The notes: generated by a model from the letters alone, not told the origin. Shown: positions 8,399-17,748, numbered from the stretch's first letter. The stretch is DNA of 64,000 bases from Listeria seeligeri serovar 1/2b str. SLCC3954 (GCF_000027145.1 NC_013891.1:744001-808000); one strand, 5' to 3'. Numbers and translations are program-made.

Positions 8399-9774
8399 AA
8401 TCGCTCTATAGTCGAATTGTGATCACGATGCTAGTTGTCATTCTAGCCAGTAGTTTGCTTGGATTTTTCTTAGCAAATATTTATTATCAGTTAAAATTAA
8501 AACCTTTCAATGACGAAAAAACAACCAAAATAGCGCAGGAAGTTCAACAGTTTTATCAGTCAAACGCCTCGCTGTCACTAGATGAATATTTACAAAGCGT
8601 TGGAGAATTAGGATATGAATTGTATCTTACTGATGGGGGCGCGGATTCTAGTTATTACGGCGGAGAATTTCGCAAAAAAGCATTACCAGAAAAAACTGTC
8701 GACCGAGTGTTACGAGGAGAAACTTATCACGGGATTGATGAGTTTAATACAGGGATTTTCATCACAGGATTTTTTGATAATGACATCCAAAATACAATCG
8801 GCGTGCCAGTTAAAGTAGATGGGGAAACAGAGGCGCTATTTATTCGCCAAGATCCTGAACAGCAATTTGGGGAATTACGTATCTTTTTTGCAATGATTCT
8901 TGTTTTTACTTCGATTATCAGTATTTTACTTGTGCTTATTAGTGGCCGTTACATCGTTAATCCAATCGTAAAATTAACAAATGCCACTAAGCAAATTCGT
9001 AAGGGGAATTATGATGTAGCGCTAGAAGTGAAGCGAAAAGATGAAATTGGTCAGTTGGCAGATTCTTTTGCCAAGATGACCGGAGAACTCGAAAAATCGG
9101 AAGCGGCTCGTCAAGAATTTGTCGCCAACGTCTCACATGAATTACAATCACCACTTACATCTATGCAAGGATTTGCAACACTTTTAGCTTCAGACACATT
9201 AACAGAAAAAGAACGAGCGGAATATTTAGCTGTTTTATCAGAAGAAACCACACGTTTATCTTCTTTAACCAAACAATTACTGACACTCGCTTCATTAGAC
9301 CAAGAGGCAGAACTACGCAAAAAAGACCAGGTTCAGTTAGAAGTCCAGTGGCGCCAACTGTTACAAACAACCGAATGGAGCTGGCGCGCGAAAGAAATAA
9401 CGATTAATTTAGAATTGGATAAGGTGAATTGTACTGGGGATGCGGAACTACTCTATCAAGTCTGGTCCAATTTATTAACGAATGCGATTAAATTCACCCC
9501 TACTAGCGGGACGATTAATATTCGACTTTATCAAGATGCTAGTCATGCATTTGTGGAAGTGGAAGATAGTGGCATCGGAATAAGTGAAGCTGATATTGAT
9601 AAGATATTTCAGCGATTTTATAAAGCGAATCACAGCCGCACGAGAGAAGAAGGTTCTAGCGGTTTAGGTTTATCAATTTGTAAAAAAATTATCCACTTGC
9701 ACCACGGAGAAATATTTGTCGAAAGTAAGTCAGAAAAAGGAACCAAATTCACCATCAAACTCCCTAAAAATTAA
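8395..9774 (+). CDS. hssS: Heme-responsive sensor histidine kinase HssS
   Basis: A 459-residue membrane kinase (S. aureus HssS is 457). TM1 is ~7-29, an extracellular sensor ~30-158 contains GIFITGFFDND close to the S. aureus sensor, TM2 is ~160-183 and HAMP ~185-236. The phosphoacceptor histidine is in FVANVSHELQSPL. The ATPase domain has NLLTNAIKF, DSGIGI and GSSGLGLSI. The large outer loop separates it from BceS-type kinases, which lack one. It is coupled to hssR and followed by the efflux genes, so all four probably form a heme-defence module. Confidence 0.85.
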   Translation: MKSLYSRIVITMLVVILASSLLGFFLANIYYQLKLKPFNDEKTTKIAQEVQQFYQSNASLSLDEYLQSVGELGYELYLTDGGADSSYYGGEFRKKALPEKTVDRVLRGETYHGIDEFNTGIFITGFFDNDIQNTIGVPVKVDGETEALFIRQDPEQQFGELRIFFAMILVFTSIISILLVLISGRYIVNPIVKLTNATKQIRKGNYDVALEVKRKDEIGQLADSFAKMTGELEKSEAARQEFVANVSHELQSPLTSMQGFATLLASDTLTEKERAEYLAVLSEETTRLSSLTKQLLTLASLDQEAELRKKDQVQLEVQWRQLLQTTEWSWRAKEITINLELDKVNCTGDAELLYQVWSNLLTNAIKFTPTSGTINIRLYQDASHAFVEVEDSGIGISEADIDKIFQRFYKANHSRTREEGSSGLGLSICKKIIHLHHGEIFVESKSEKGTKFTIKLPKN

Positions 9775-9788
9775 ATTTGTAAAATCCG

Positions 9789-9808
9789 ATTCACATTCCG
9801 TTTACAAA
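9789..9808 (+). promoter_or_regulatory. Candidate HssR direct repeat upstream of hrtBA
   Basis: ATTCACATT and GTTTACAAA lie side by side (9789-9797, 9800-9808), in the space between hssS and hrtB. HssR of S. aureus is known to bind a direct repeat before hrtAB. The match here is imperfect and position-based. Confidence 0.35.
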
Positions 9809-9852
9809 GCTCCGTTAAACTAAGTGTAAGATCTTAGAAGGAGTTGAACGGA

Positions 9853-10941
9853 ATGTTTTTGGCATTAAGGGAATTAAAACACGCGAAATTACGCTATTTT
9901 TTAATCGTGTTAATTATGGTATTAATTGCTTGGCTTGTTTTGTTTGTAACGGGTTTAGCGAGCGGACTAGCAAATGATAATGGAGCAGCGATTTCATCTA
10001 ACAAAGCGACATATTATGTGCTTCAGAAAGACTCGGATAATCGCTTAACAAGGTCCAATTTAACTGCAGCTGAAACAGAAGATGTAGCAAAACAAGTAGA
10101 GAAATCGAAAAGTACTAATTTAGGCGTACAAATGGGAACAATTACGAAACCAAAACAAGATAAAAAAACAGATATTACTTATTTTGGAATAGATAAGGCT
10201 AGCTTCTTGCAACCGGATATTTCAGAAGGTGCGAAGCCGCAAACCAATAAAGAAGTGATAGCGGATATTTCTTTAAAAGAATCAGGGTACAAACTCGGTA
10301 GTAAGGTAGAAGATAGTGCGACCGGAGAACAATTCACCATAACGGCTTTTACAAAAAATAATACTTTCAGCCATTCCCCGGTTATTTTTGTAGGGTGGGA
10401 TGCTTGGAAACTTATTCACCAAACAAACCAAGCGGCACAGGGCGAATACAATGCCGTAGCACTCGATGTTTCGCAAAATAAAGCAGAAAGTCTGTCATTA
10501 GGTTCACTGGAATTATCATCTAGTAAAGAAGTTCTCCAAGGTATTCCTGGCTATTCAGAAGAACAAGGCTCGCTATTAATGATGATTGCCTTTTTATTCG
10601 TCATTGCCGCATTTGTTCTCGCTGCTTTCTTTTACGTCATTACAATTCAAAAAATCAACCAATTCGGTATTTTAAAAGCGGTTGGGGCAAGAACGGCGTA
10701 TTTAGGACGAAGCATTATCAGTCAAGTTGTCTTTCTATCTGTTGTCAGCTTATTAATTGGCAATGGTTTAACATTTGGACTCGCAGCAATTTTACCAGCA
10801 AGTATGCCATTTACGCTTAGTCCGCTGCTTGCAATTGGCTGCTCTGTTTTATTCCTTGTTGTCGCAGTAGCAGGATCGATGTTATCACTCTATCGTGTCG
10901 CTAAAGTAGATGCGCTAGAAGCAATCGGGAGGGCAAACTAA
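9853..10941 (+). CDS. hrtB: Heme efflux ABC transporter permease HrtB (FtsX/MacB type)
   Basis: A 362-residue membrane protein with one N-terminal helix (~15-38), a large extracellular domain (~40-235) and three C-terminal helices. The FtsX core is visible as KINQFGILKAVGARTAYLG, and the end is KVDALEAIGRAN. Both ends resemble S. aureus HrtB (QKISQIGILKAIG, FKVDPIEAIG). With HrtA it removes excess heme from the membrane. The ATG at 9853 follows AGAAGGAG by 9 bp; the TTG at 9844 is too close to the site. It overlaps hrtA by one base. The order hrtB-hrtA downstream of hssRS differs from the divergent staphylococcal layout. Confidence 0.83.
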   Translation: MFLALRELKHAKLRYFLIVLIMVLIAWLVLFVTGLASGLANDNGAAISSNKATYYVLQKDSDNRLTRSNLTAAETEDVAKQVEKSKSTNLGVQMGTITKPKQDKKTDITYFGIDKASFLQPDISEGAKPQTNKEVIADISLKESGYKLGSKVEDSATGEQFTITAFTKNNTFSHSPVIFVGWDAWKLIHQTNQAAQGEYNAVALDVSQNKAESLSLGSLELSSSKEVLQGIPGYSEEQGSLLMMIAFLFVIAAFVLAAFFYVITIQKINQFGILKAVGARTAYLGRSIISQVVFLSVVSLLIGNGLTFGLAAILPASMPFTLSPLLAIGCSVLFLVVAVAGSMLSLYRVAKVDALEAIGRAN

Positions 10942-11609
10942 TGACATTAATCATGAAAAATATTTCTAAAAGTTATCAAGACGGCGAACAACAGATTGAG
11001 GTTTTAAAAAATGTTTCTCTAGAAGTAGCTCAAGGTGAATTCGTGGCAATTCTTGGTCCATCTGGAGCTGGGAAAAGTACTTTCTTATCTATCGCGGGAG
11101 CTTTACTTTCACCTACAACCGGAGAAATATTGATAGGTGGAAAAGGATTGAGCAACCTATCAAATAAAGAATTAACAAAAGTACGGCTAGATAAAGTCGG
11201 GTTTATTTTTCAAGGGGCGAACCTGATTCCTTATTTGAATGTTCGTGACCAACTTTTACTAATCGCTGAACTAGCTGGGCAGAAAGGTTCTAAAGCAAAA
11301 GAGAAGGCGGCTACATTACTCAAAGAACTAGGTCTCGAAGCGCGCCAAAACAATTATCCAGAAAGCTTATCTGGTGGTGAAAAACAACGCGTGGCAATTG
11401 CTAGATCACTAATGAATGATCCAGATATTATTTTGGCGGATGAACCTACCGCAAGCCTAGATGCAGATCGCGGCCATAAAGTAGTGCAAATGATTGCAGA
11501 TGAAGTGAAAAAGAAGAATAAAGCAGCGATTATGGTTACTCATGATGAACGAGTATTAGACTTGGTTGATCGGGTAATTAGGATAGAAGATGGTTATTTA
11601 AAAGAATAG
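10941..11609 (+). CDS. hrtA: Heme efflux ABC transporter ATPase HrtA
   Basis: A 222-residue MacB-type ATPase, near the length of S. aureus HrtA (221). Walker A is GPSGAGKST, the Q-loop is in GFIFQGANLIPYLNV, the signature is [13 protein letters not shown] and Walker B is IILADEPTASLDADR, ending with MVTHDERVLD. It energises HrtB. It starts on the final base of the hrtB stop and is followed by a strong terminator, closing the four-gene cluster. Confidence 0.87.
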   Translation: MTLIMKNISKSYQDGEQQIEVLKNVSLEVAQGEFVAILGPSGAGKSTFLSIAGALLSPTTGEILIGGKGLSNLSNKELTKVRLDKVGFIFQGANLIPYLNVRDQLLLIAELAGQKGSKAKEKAATLLKELGLEARQNNYPESLSGGEKQRVAIARSLMNDPDIILADEPTASLDADRGHKVVQMIADEVKKKNKAAIMVTHDERVLDLVDRVIRIEDGYLKE

Positions 11610-11615
11610 AGGGTG

Positions 11616-11652
11616 AAAAACAAGCAGTCTTACTGAGATTGCTTGTTTTTTT
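11616..11652 (+). terminator. Terminator after hrtA
   Basis: CAAGCAGTCT pairs with AGATTGCTTG and is followed by seven T residues. Confidence 0.9.
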
Positions 11653-11731
11653 GATGAAATGGACAACAAATAAGCTTTAATGTTAAGCTATTCATATATT
11701 GCAATAAAGCCTTAGTCACGCTCTTTTAGTG

Positions 11732-11756
11732 GTTACGAAATACAAATTCAGGGAAT
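11732..11756 (+). promoter_or_regulatory. Possible sigma-B-like promoter for the 11792 membrane protein
   Basis: GTTA (11732-11735) and GGGAAT (11751-11756) are 15 bp apart. The sigma-B consensus is GTTT-N13-15-GGGWAT, so one -35 base differs. Confidence 0.35.
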
Positions 11757-11791
11757 AGCAGTAGATAGCACAAACAAAGGAGGAAATGAAA

Positions 11792-12490
11792 GTGATAAAG
11801 GAAAGAAAAATTGTACTCATTACTAGCTTGTTTTTTATTGCACTCACATTTTTAGCCTTACTTTTCCAGAGAGAGATTATTTGGAATATGGTCTCAGGTC
11901 ATTTTGATGCATCCGTTTCAAATATTATTAATCTGTTGGCTGGGAATGATTTAGTCACTTTTTTCTTGCATCAAATTATTGCCGCATTAAAGAGCACTAT
12001 TTTCTTAATTATTATTGAATTATTATTTATTATGGTGATTCCTGTTTTTATTATCATCGTTATGTTTCGAGCTAAAAAGAAAGAAGGATGGACGAAATCA
12101 AGTATTGCAATTACAAGTGGCTACAGTTTACTGCTCGTGTCGCTTTTGTCCTTCATGGTTTTGTTTAGTGTTCAATCGTTACATACTTACCAAAATATTC
12201 ATGAAAATGTCGTTACCGCTAAAAAAACTATTTTAGCCCATAACTCGCAGAAAATAGAAGATTCACTTGCAAATATTATTGATAATCCGCAAAAATCGGT
12301 GCAAAAAATCAAGGAAGTCTCGAAACAACTAGATGACCATACTGGGATTTTTACATTACTTTCGGAATGGCTTAATAAAGTAAAAGGCTACGAAAATCTA
12401 CTTACTTTTGGCGTCGTGATTGGCTTTCTATTAATTCTGATTGCGCATATTTCTGAGTTGTATCTGTTGTGGAAAAAACCACAGAACTAA
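11792..12490 (+). CDS. Membrane protein of unknown function
   Basis: A 232-residue protein I do not recognise. Hydrophobic stretches lie near residues 8-25, ~50-90 (two segments, LIIIELLFIMVIPVFIIIVMF clearly membrane), ~108-130 and ~205-228. A charged region between ~140 and 200 carries amphipathic helices (EDSLANIIDN, KIKEVSKQLDD) and is probably outside. GTG at 11792 is preferred because AAAGGAGG ends 8 bp before it, while the ATG at 11786 is only 2 bp away. It is monocistronic, between the heme operon and fabK. Confidence 0.7.
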   Translation: MIKERKIVLITSLFFIALTFLALLFQREIIWNMVSGHFDASVSNIINLLAGNDLVTFFLHQIIAALKSTIFLIIIELLFIMVIPVFIIIVMFRAKKKEGWTKSSIAITSGYSLLLVSLLSFMVLFSVQSLHTYQNIHENVVTAKKTILAHNSQKIEDSLANIIDNPQKSVQKIKEVSKQLDDHTGIFTLLSEWLNKVKGYENLLTFGVVIGFLLILIAHISELYLLWKKPQN

Positions 12491-12632
12491 TAGGAAGATT
12501 TCTTCAGAGAAAATGATTTTTCGTTTTCTCTTTTTTGTCGTTGGCATTAATCCACAACAAGTCTAGTTTAAAAAGCGGTTTTTTGATATACTAAATTGTG
12601 ATAAAACAAACAAGGACGCAGGAGGAAAAAAG

Positions 12633-13562
12633 ATGTCAATCACGAACTTATTAAATATTAAATATCCTATTATTCAAGGGGCTATGGCGCAAATCGCGAA
12701 AGCTCCACTTGTTGCGGCTGTTTCTAACGCAGGAGGGCTCGGAATTATTGCTTCTGGCGGAATGAGCGCGGACATGCTTCGAGAAGAAATTCAAAAAACA
12801 AAAGCATTAACAGATAAACCTTTTGGAGTTAATTTAATGCTAATGATGACGAATATTGCAGAATTAACAGAAGTAATTATAGAGGAAAAAATTGCTATCG
12901 TGACCACTGGTGCCGGAACTCCGAAAACTTTTATGCCGATTTGGAAAGAAGCGGGAATTATTGTCATTCCAGTTGTTCCATCTGTCATGATTGCAAAACG
13001 CATGGAAAAAATGGGTGCAGATGCGGTGGTCGCAGAAGGAACAGAAGCAGGCGGGCATGTTGGCGAAACAACCACAATGGCATTATTACCACAAATTGCC
13101 GATGCAGTAAATATTCCAGTTATTGGCGCAGGCGGAATTGCTGATGGACGCGGAATAGCAGCGGCACTCGCTTTAGGCGCACAAGGTGTTCAAATCGGAA
13201 CACGTTTCCTCGCAACAGATGAATGTCCGGTTCATCCAGACTTTAAAGCCGCTGTAATCAAAGCTTCCGACCGCGACACAATGGTCACTGGACGGAAATC
13301 TGGAGCACCGGTTCGTTCGATTAAAAACAAAATGATTAAAGAATACATCCGTTTAGAAGAAGAAAACGCCGATCGCGATACACTAGAAGAACTAACGCTA
13401 GGTTCGCTACGAAAAGCCGTACAAGAAGGCGACACAGATAACGGTTCTGTAATGGCTGGACAAATTGCTGGCCTAATCACCGAAATCAAACCATGTAAAG
13501 ATGTTATTGAAGAAATGATGGCAGAAACCAAGCAAGTCATCGCAAAATTACAATTAAATTAA
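12633..13562 (+). CDS. fabK: FabK-type enoyl-ACP reductase II (nitronate monooxygenase superfamily)
   Basis: A 309-residue FMN-dependent TIM-barrel enzyme. It carries the FabK-like N-terminus (YPIIQGAMAQIA), SNAGGLGIIASG, TTGAGTPK, IPVVPSVMIAKRMEKMGADA and the putative catalytic histidine in EGTEAGGHVGETTTM. A C-terminal NGSVMAGQIAGL motif follows. These strings align closely with remembered Streptococcus pneumoniae FabK, more so than with true nitronate monooxygenases. It would reduce enoyl-ACP in the last step of fatty-acid elongation. Listeria also has FabI elsewhere, so this may be an auxiliary or poorly expressed isozyme. AGGAGG precedes the ATG. Confidence 0.75.
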   Translation: MSITNLLNIKYPIIQGAMAQIAKAPLVAAVSNAGGLGIIASGGMSADMLREEIQKTKALTDKPFGVNLMLMMTNIAELTEVIIEEKIAIVTTGAGTPKTFMPIWKEAGIIVIPVVPSVMIAKRMEKMGADAVVAEGTEAGGHVGETTTMALLPQIADAVNIPVIGAGGIADGRGIAAALALGAQGVQIGTRFLATDECPVHPDFKAAVIKASDRDTMVTGRKSGAPVRSIKNKMIKEYIRLEEENADRDTLEELTLGSLRKAVQEGDTDNGSVMAGQIAGLITEIKPCKDVIEEMMAETKQVIAKLQLN

Positions 13563-13568
13563 CAAAAA

Positions 13569-13602
13569 AAGAGCAGTTTCTCTAATCAAAGAGACTGCTC
13601 TT
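13569..13602. terminator. Bidirectional terminator between fabK and the VOC protein
   Basis: AAGAGCAGTTTCTCT and AGAGACTGCTCTT form a long stem. The T run is strong on the minus strand (for the VOC gene) and weaker on the plus strand. Confidence 0.8.
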
Positions 13603-13607
13603 AGTAT

Positions 13608-14015
13608 TTATGAACCAAAATTCAACTGCCAAAACACGCCAAATTTATCCGTTACTTGGGCATAAGTAGAGCCCCAAAAAGCAACTTGTAACTCCATTTC
13701 TATTTTCCCGCCAATAATTAATGCTTCATAAGCACGTTTAATGTCGTCTTCAGATTCAAAATTAATAAGGATTGTTACTCGGTTACCAATCGTAAAGCCA
13801 TCATACGGCGCATCCGTAATATAAATAAATTCTTCGCCGCCTTTAGCGAGTCGGCTATGCATTAACCTTTCGCCAAAAACCGCATCCCCGTCAAAATTTT
13901 TCATCTCTTTAAAACGTTGAACGCTCGTAATTTCTGCCTCGAAAACATCCGCATAAAACGTTAAAGCTTCTTGACCTTCTCCGTTAAAAACTAAATAAGG
14001 AACTGCAAAAGGCAT
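13608..14015 (-). CDS. VOC/PhnB-like glyoxalase-fold protein
   Basis: A 135-residue protein of the PhnB (3-demethylubiquinone-9 3-methyltransferase-like) branch of the vicinal oxygen chelate fold. The start MPFAVPYLVFNGEGQEALTFY and the end AQVTDKFGVFWQLNF are typical. The substrate is unknown; several relatives have no known activity. The true start is the ATG at 14015, with AAAGGAG upstream; an upstream in-frame ATG at 14075 lacks such a site. It is convergent with fabK. Confidence 0.82.
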   Translation of the reverse strand: MPFAVPYLVFNGEGQEALTFYADVFEAEITSVQRFKEMKNFDGDAVFGERLMHSRLAKGGEEFIYITDAPYDGFTIGNRVTILINFESEDDIKRAYEALIIGGKIEMELQVAFWGSTYAQVTDKFGVFWQLNFGS

Positions 14016-14195
14016 TATCAACATCTCCTTTAATATATTTAAATTAAGTATACGGCTAATCGCTGCCAGTGTCATGTTTAAGCAAAATCCCTTTTTGTGA
14101 ATTAAAACGAATTTCTTGCTATTTAATGTAATCTAATATACAATTAAATCAAGGAATTTGATATATTTAACTTTTATATTTTTTTGTAATAAAAT

Positions 14196-14213
14196 AAAGT
14201 AAGTACTTGCTTT
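14196..14213. promoter_or_regulatory. 18-bp near-perfect palindrome upstream of the P-type ATPase
   Basis: AAAGTAAGTACTTGCTTT is symmetric apart from one base pair and lies 31 bp before the ATPase start. This is a likely repressor operator, or a site controlling induction of the pump. The regulator is unknown. Confidence 0.4.
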
Positions 14214-14244
14214 ATGAAGAAGCGGGTGCGTAGGAGGTAGATGT

Positions 14245-16875
14245 ATGCTTTGGGTAAAAGAGTCAATTGAGCAACTTCTCAGCAAACTACACACGAATTT
14301 AGAAACAGGATTAACGAAAGAGCAAGTCAAACAAAAACATGCAGAATTTGGGACGAATGAGTTTGAAGAAGGTAAAAAAGAATCGCTTCTTCAAAAAATT
14401 GGTCACCATTTACTCGAAATTACGACAATTGTATTACTATTTGCAGCAGCGATTTCGGCTTATTTAGCAATTACAACAGGTTATGGTTGGGCAAAAGTAG
14501 TCGTGATTTTAGCGATTGTTGTCTTAAATATGATTCTTGGTATTTACCAGGAAAACAGTGCTGAGAAAGCTCTTGCCGCGCTTCAAAGCATGAACGCACA
14601 TTTAACGACCGTTCTTCGTGACGGGGTTCGAATGCAAGTAGATGCAACGGAATTAGTTCCAGGGGATATCATTGAAGTGGTAGCAGGTGACATGATTCCT
14701 GCCGATGCGCGAATCATCTCGAGTAGCAGTTTGCAAGTCGAGGAGTCGGCGCTTACCGGGGAAAGTGTTCCGGTTGAAAAAGATGCCGCTGCAGAAGTTT
14801 CCGAAAAAGCACCAATTGGCGACCGGCTAAATATGCTTTATTCTGGTTGTTTAGTAACAAATGGTCGCGCTACTGCGGTTGTTGTTGAAATTGGTATGGA
14901 AACTGAGATGGGGAAAATTGCTGGTTTATTAAATAGTACTTCAAAATTAATGACTCCATTGCAACTTCGCTTAAAAGAATTAGCGAAACGCCTTAGTATA
15001 GTTGCACTTTTAGCTGGTATTTTAATTTTTATTATTGATGTGTATATTTACGGTGAAACAATTATTGAAACGCTAATGATTGCGATTTCTCTTGCAGTAG
15101 CAGCTGTTCCAGAGACACTACCAGTAATTGTCACGTTGACACTTGCATATGGTGTTCAAAATATGGTGCGGAAAAATACGATTATCCGCCGAATTCCAGC
15201 AGTAGAAACAATCGGGAACACCTCGGTTATTTGTTCAGATAAAACAGGAACACTGACACAAAACAAAATGATTATTCAACAAATTTGGGCAAGTGAGCAT
15301 ACGCCTATGAAAGCAACTGCAGAGTTTGGAACGGAAGAAGTAAAAGTTTTAGAAATGCTTAGTCTTTCAAGTAATGCAACAATTGACGTGACAGATGGCA
15401 AGGAAACAATTATCGGCGATCCAACTGAGAGTGCAATCATTCGTTTATTGGAAGAAAAAGGCACGACTAAAAAAGCGCTAGAAGAAAAGTATCCACGTGT
15501 TTTTGAACTTCCATTTGATTCAGATAGAAAATTAATGACGACGATTCATCAAGTAGAAGAAGGCTTCCTTTCGATTACAAAAGGTGCGTTTGACCGAATT
15601 CCAGTGGCGTTTTCGGAGGAGCTTTTGAAAGAGGCTGAGAGAGTGCATGATAGCTTTGCTGAGGACGCGCTTCGAGTACTTGTTGTTGCATACAAGAGAT
15701 ACTCGGAAATGCCAACAGACCTGTCTAGTGAGGCTCTAGAAACCGATCTGACTTTTGCAGGGATGGTTGGAATGATTGATCCGCCACGTCCAGAAAGTAA
15801 ATCCGCCGTGTTAGCAGCGAAAAAAGCGGGTATTAAGACAGTAATGATTACCGGTGACCATATTGTAACAGCATCTGCTATTGCAAGAGAAATCGGCATT
15901 CTAACAGACATGGACAAAGCAATTACAGGTGCAGAGCTTCAAGAAATGTCAGATGCGGACTTAGAGAAGAACATTAGAGACTATGCTGTTTATGCTCGTG
16001 TTAGTCCAGAAGACAAAATACGAATTGTAAAAGCTTGGCAGAAAAATGGTGAAATTGTTACGATGACTGGTGATGGTGTGAACGATGCACCAGCTTTGAA
16101 AGCAGCGGATGTTGGGGCAGCGATGGGAATCACTGGAACCGATGTATCCAAAAATGCTGCAGATATGGTTATTACCGATGATAATTTTGCGACGATAGTT
16201 GACGCTGTAAAAGAAGGGCGTACTGCTTATGAGAATATCCGGAAAACAATTTACTTCTTATTAAGTACAAACTTTTCACAAATTTTCATTATGTTAATCG
16301 CGATTATTCTTGGCTGGGGCGCGCCAGTTGTAGCTGTTCAGTTACTTTTAATTAACGTCGTATCTGACGGAATTCCTGGTTTCTTCTTAAGCCGTGAAAA
16401 AGCAGATGATTCGATTATGGAGCGTAAACCAATTCCGAAGAACGCGGGAATTTTTGCCAATGGTCTTGGGAAGAAAATGGCGACACAAGCAGTTGTCTTT
16501 ACGGTTGTAACGCTAGCTGGTTTCTATATTGGCCAATTTGTGACTATCAATCATTCAGTCGGAGCAAGTTATGAAGTGGGAATGACAATGGCATTTATCA
16601 TTCTTGCTTGGTCTTCCGTGGCACATATTTTCAATGTAAGAAGTGATAAGTCGATCTTTACAATTGGTTTCTTATCTAACCGTGGACTGTTTTTTAGTGC
16701 TATTTGTTCGATGTTAATTATTCTTGGACTAGCGATTATTCCACCACTTGCTAATATGTTTTTCTTAGTAGAAATGAGTCTTACACACTGGATTCTCGCA
16801 TTTGTTCTTTCAATGCTACCACTTGTATTTGTGGAAATCCAAAAGCTAATTCAGCGTAAAAAAGCAAACGCGTGA
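14245..16875 (+). CDS. P-type cation-transporting ATPase, PacL/SERCA-like (type II)
   Basis: An 876-residue membrane pump. It has an N-terminal cation-ATPase domain, the actuator motif LTGES, the phosphorylated aspartate in DKTGTLTQNK, the P-domain GDGVNDAPALK and about ten helices. Of the SERCA ion ligands, the TM4 glutamate is kept (VPETLP) and TM6 Asn/Asp are kept (INVVSDG). The TM5 site-I glutamate is replaced by Gln (STNFSQIF). This suggests one ion per cycle, probably calcium; manganese is possible. AGGAGG precedes the ATG by 7 bp. A 14-bp gap to the next gene suggests cotranscription. Confidence 0.88.
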   Translation: MLWVKESIEQLLSKLHTNLETGLTKEQVKQKHAEFGTNEFEEGKKESLLQKIGHHLLEITTIVLLFAAAISAYLAITTGYGWAKVVVILAIVVLNMILGIYQENSAEKALAALQSMNAHLTTVLRDGVRMQVDATELVPGDIIEVVAGDMIPADARIISSSSLQVEESALTGESVPVEKDAAAEVSEKAPIGDRLNMLYSGCLVTNGRATAVVVEIGMETEMGKIAGLLNSTSKLMTPLQLRLKELAKRLSIVALLAGILIFIIDVYIYGETIIETLMIAISLAVAAVPETLPVIVTLTLAYGVQNMVRKNTIIRRIPAVETIGNTSVICSDKTGTLTQNKMIIQQIWASEHTPMKATAEFGTEEVKVLEMLSLSSNATIDVTDGKETIIGDPTESAIIRLLEEKGTTKKALEEKYPRVFELPFDSDRKLMTTIHQVEEGFLSITKGAFDRIPVAFSEELLKEAERVHDSFAEDALRVLVVAYKRYSEMPTDLSSEALETDLTFAGMVGMIDPPRPESKSAVLAAKKAGIKTVMITGDHIVTASAIAREIGILTDMDKAITGAELQEMSDADLEKNIRDYAVYARVSPEDKIRIVKAWQKNGEIVTMTGDGVNDAPALKAADVGAAMGITGTDVSKNAADMVITDDNFATIVDAVKEGRTAYENIRKTIYFLLSTNFSQIFIMLIAIILGWGAPVVAVQLLLINVVSDGIPGFFLSREKADDSIMERKPIPKNAGIFANGLGKKMATQAVVFTVVTLAGFYIGQFVTINHSVGASYEVGMTMAFIILAWSSVAHIFNVRSDKSIFTIGFLSNRGLFFSAICSMLIILGLAIIPPLANMFFLVEMSLTHWILAFVLSMLPLVFVEIQKLIQRKKANA

Positions 16876-16889
16876 AGGAGGGGAAGTAA

Positions 16890-17744
16890 ATGAATGCTAC
16901 CGAAAAATTAGTCGCTTCATCACTCGAACGAAATTTTGGTCAGGAAATAAGTACCCGTTATCAAGGAAATGAACAAGCGCAAATGCGTTCCAAAGAAGTT
17001 ATTAAAGAAATTGCTGCGGTAGTTGAACCCCTTGTAGCAACACTAGGAATAGAAAGTAAAACGGTAAAGAAGACGATTCCGTTTTTATATGAACTACAAA
17101 AGAACCAATTTTGTGATATGAGTGCTTACCCGTATCCACTGCTGTTGGTGAACGGGACGAGCGAGAACACGGAAAAATATTGGCGCGATTTACCAACGTA
17201 CTGGACAGATGAAGCAAATAAAATCGCCTTACCTTACGTGGTGGAGCATATTAAACGCAATCCTGCCCGGCAAAAAATGTTGGAATTCCATGAGTGGCTT
17301 TTAACGGTAGTCGAGCAAATTAATCAGCAATTGGATGCAGCTTTCCGAGTAAAATTGGTGTTTGAATCAGATATGCGGATTCGGTTACGGGTTTATGAGG
17401 TTAATCAGATTGCGATAGAAGTTCATTTTTTAGATAATCATGACACGGAACAACAACATTTAGCTTATGATGTAAGTTTAGATGCTGAGCTAGAAATAAA
17501 AGCAAGATTACTGCTACGACAGGGGATTTTAACAGAAAATCTGAATTTAGAAGCACTCAAAATATATACCAAAGCAGTTTTACCAATTGCTCATAGCCTT
17601 GAAAACTTGAGCGGTCGTGGTCTAACAGCAGAAGAAACGAAAAAATTAACGAAGCTTTTAACGAAAGAAGAACCAAAAATAATGGAAGATACGGATTTAA
17701 CCAGTAAGGCAGTAGCATTTTTACAAGAAGCAGTCCAGAAATAA
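16890..17744 (+). CDS. Conserved protein of unknown function, cotranscribed with the ATPase
   Basis: A 284-residue soluble protein that I do not recognise. No signal peptide or membrane helix is seen. It is rich in charged helical segments, with a central beta-type stretch (FRVKLVFESDMRIRLRVYEV) and a cysteine only at CDMSAYPYP. It starts 14 bp after the P-type ATPase, behind GAAGGAGGGG, so it may serve the pump or share its stimulus. Confidence 0.75.
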   Translation: MNATEKLVASSLERNFGQEISTRYQGNEQAQMRSKEVIKEIAAVVEPLVATLGIESKTVKKTIPFLYELQKNQFCDMSAYPYPLLLVNGTSENTEKYWRDLPTYWTDEANKIALPYVVEHIKRNPARQKMLEFHEWLLTVVEQINQQLDAAFRVKLVFESDMRIRLRVYEVNQIAIEVHFLDNHDTEQQHLAYDVSLDAELEIKARLLLRQGILTENLNLEALKIYTKAVLPIAHSLENLSGRGLTAEETKKLTKLLTKEEPKIMEDTDLTSKAVAFLQEAVQK

Positions 17745-17748
17745 GAAT

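Noticed and set aside
9111..9370. Antisense ORFs within hssS
   Set aside because: They lie fully inside a well-supported kinase gene and have no start signals or recognisable domains.
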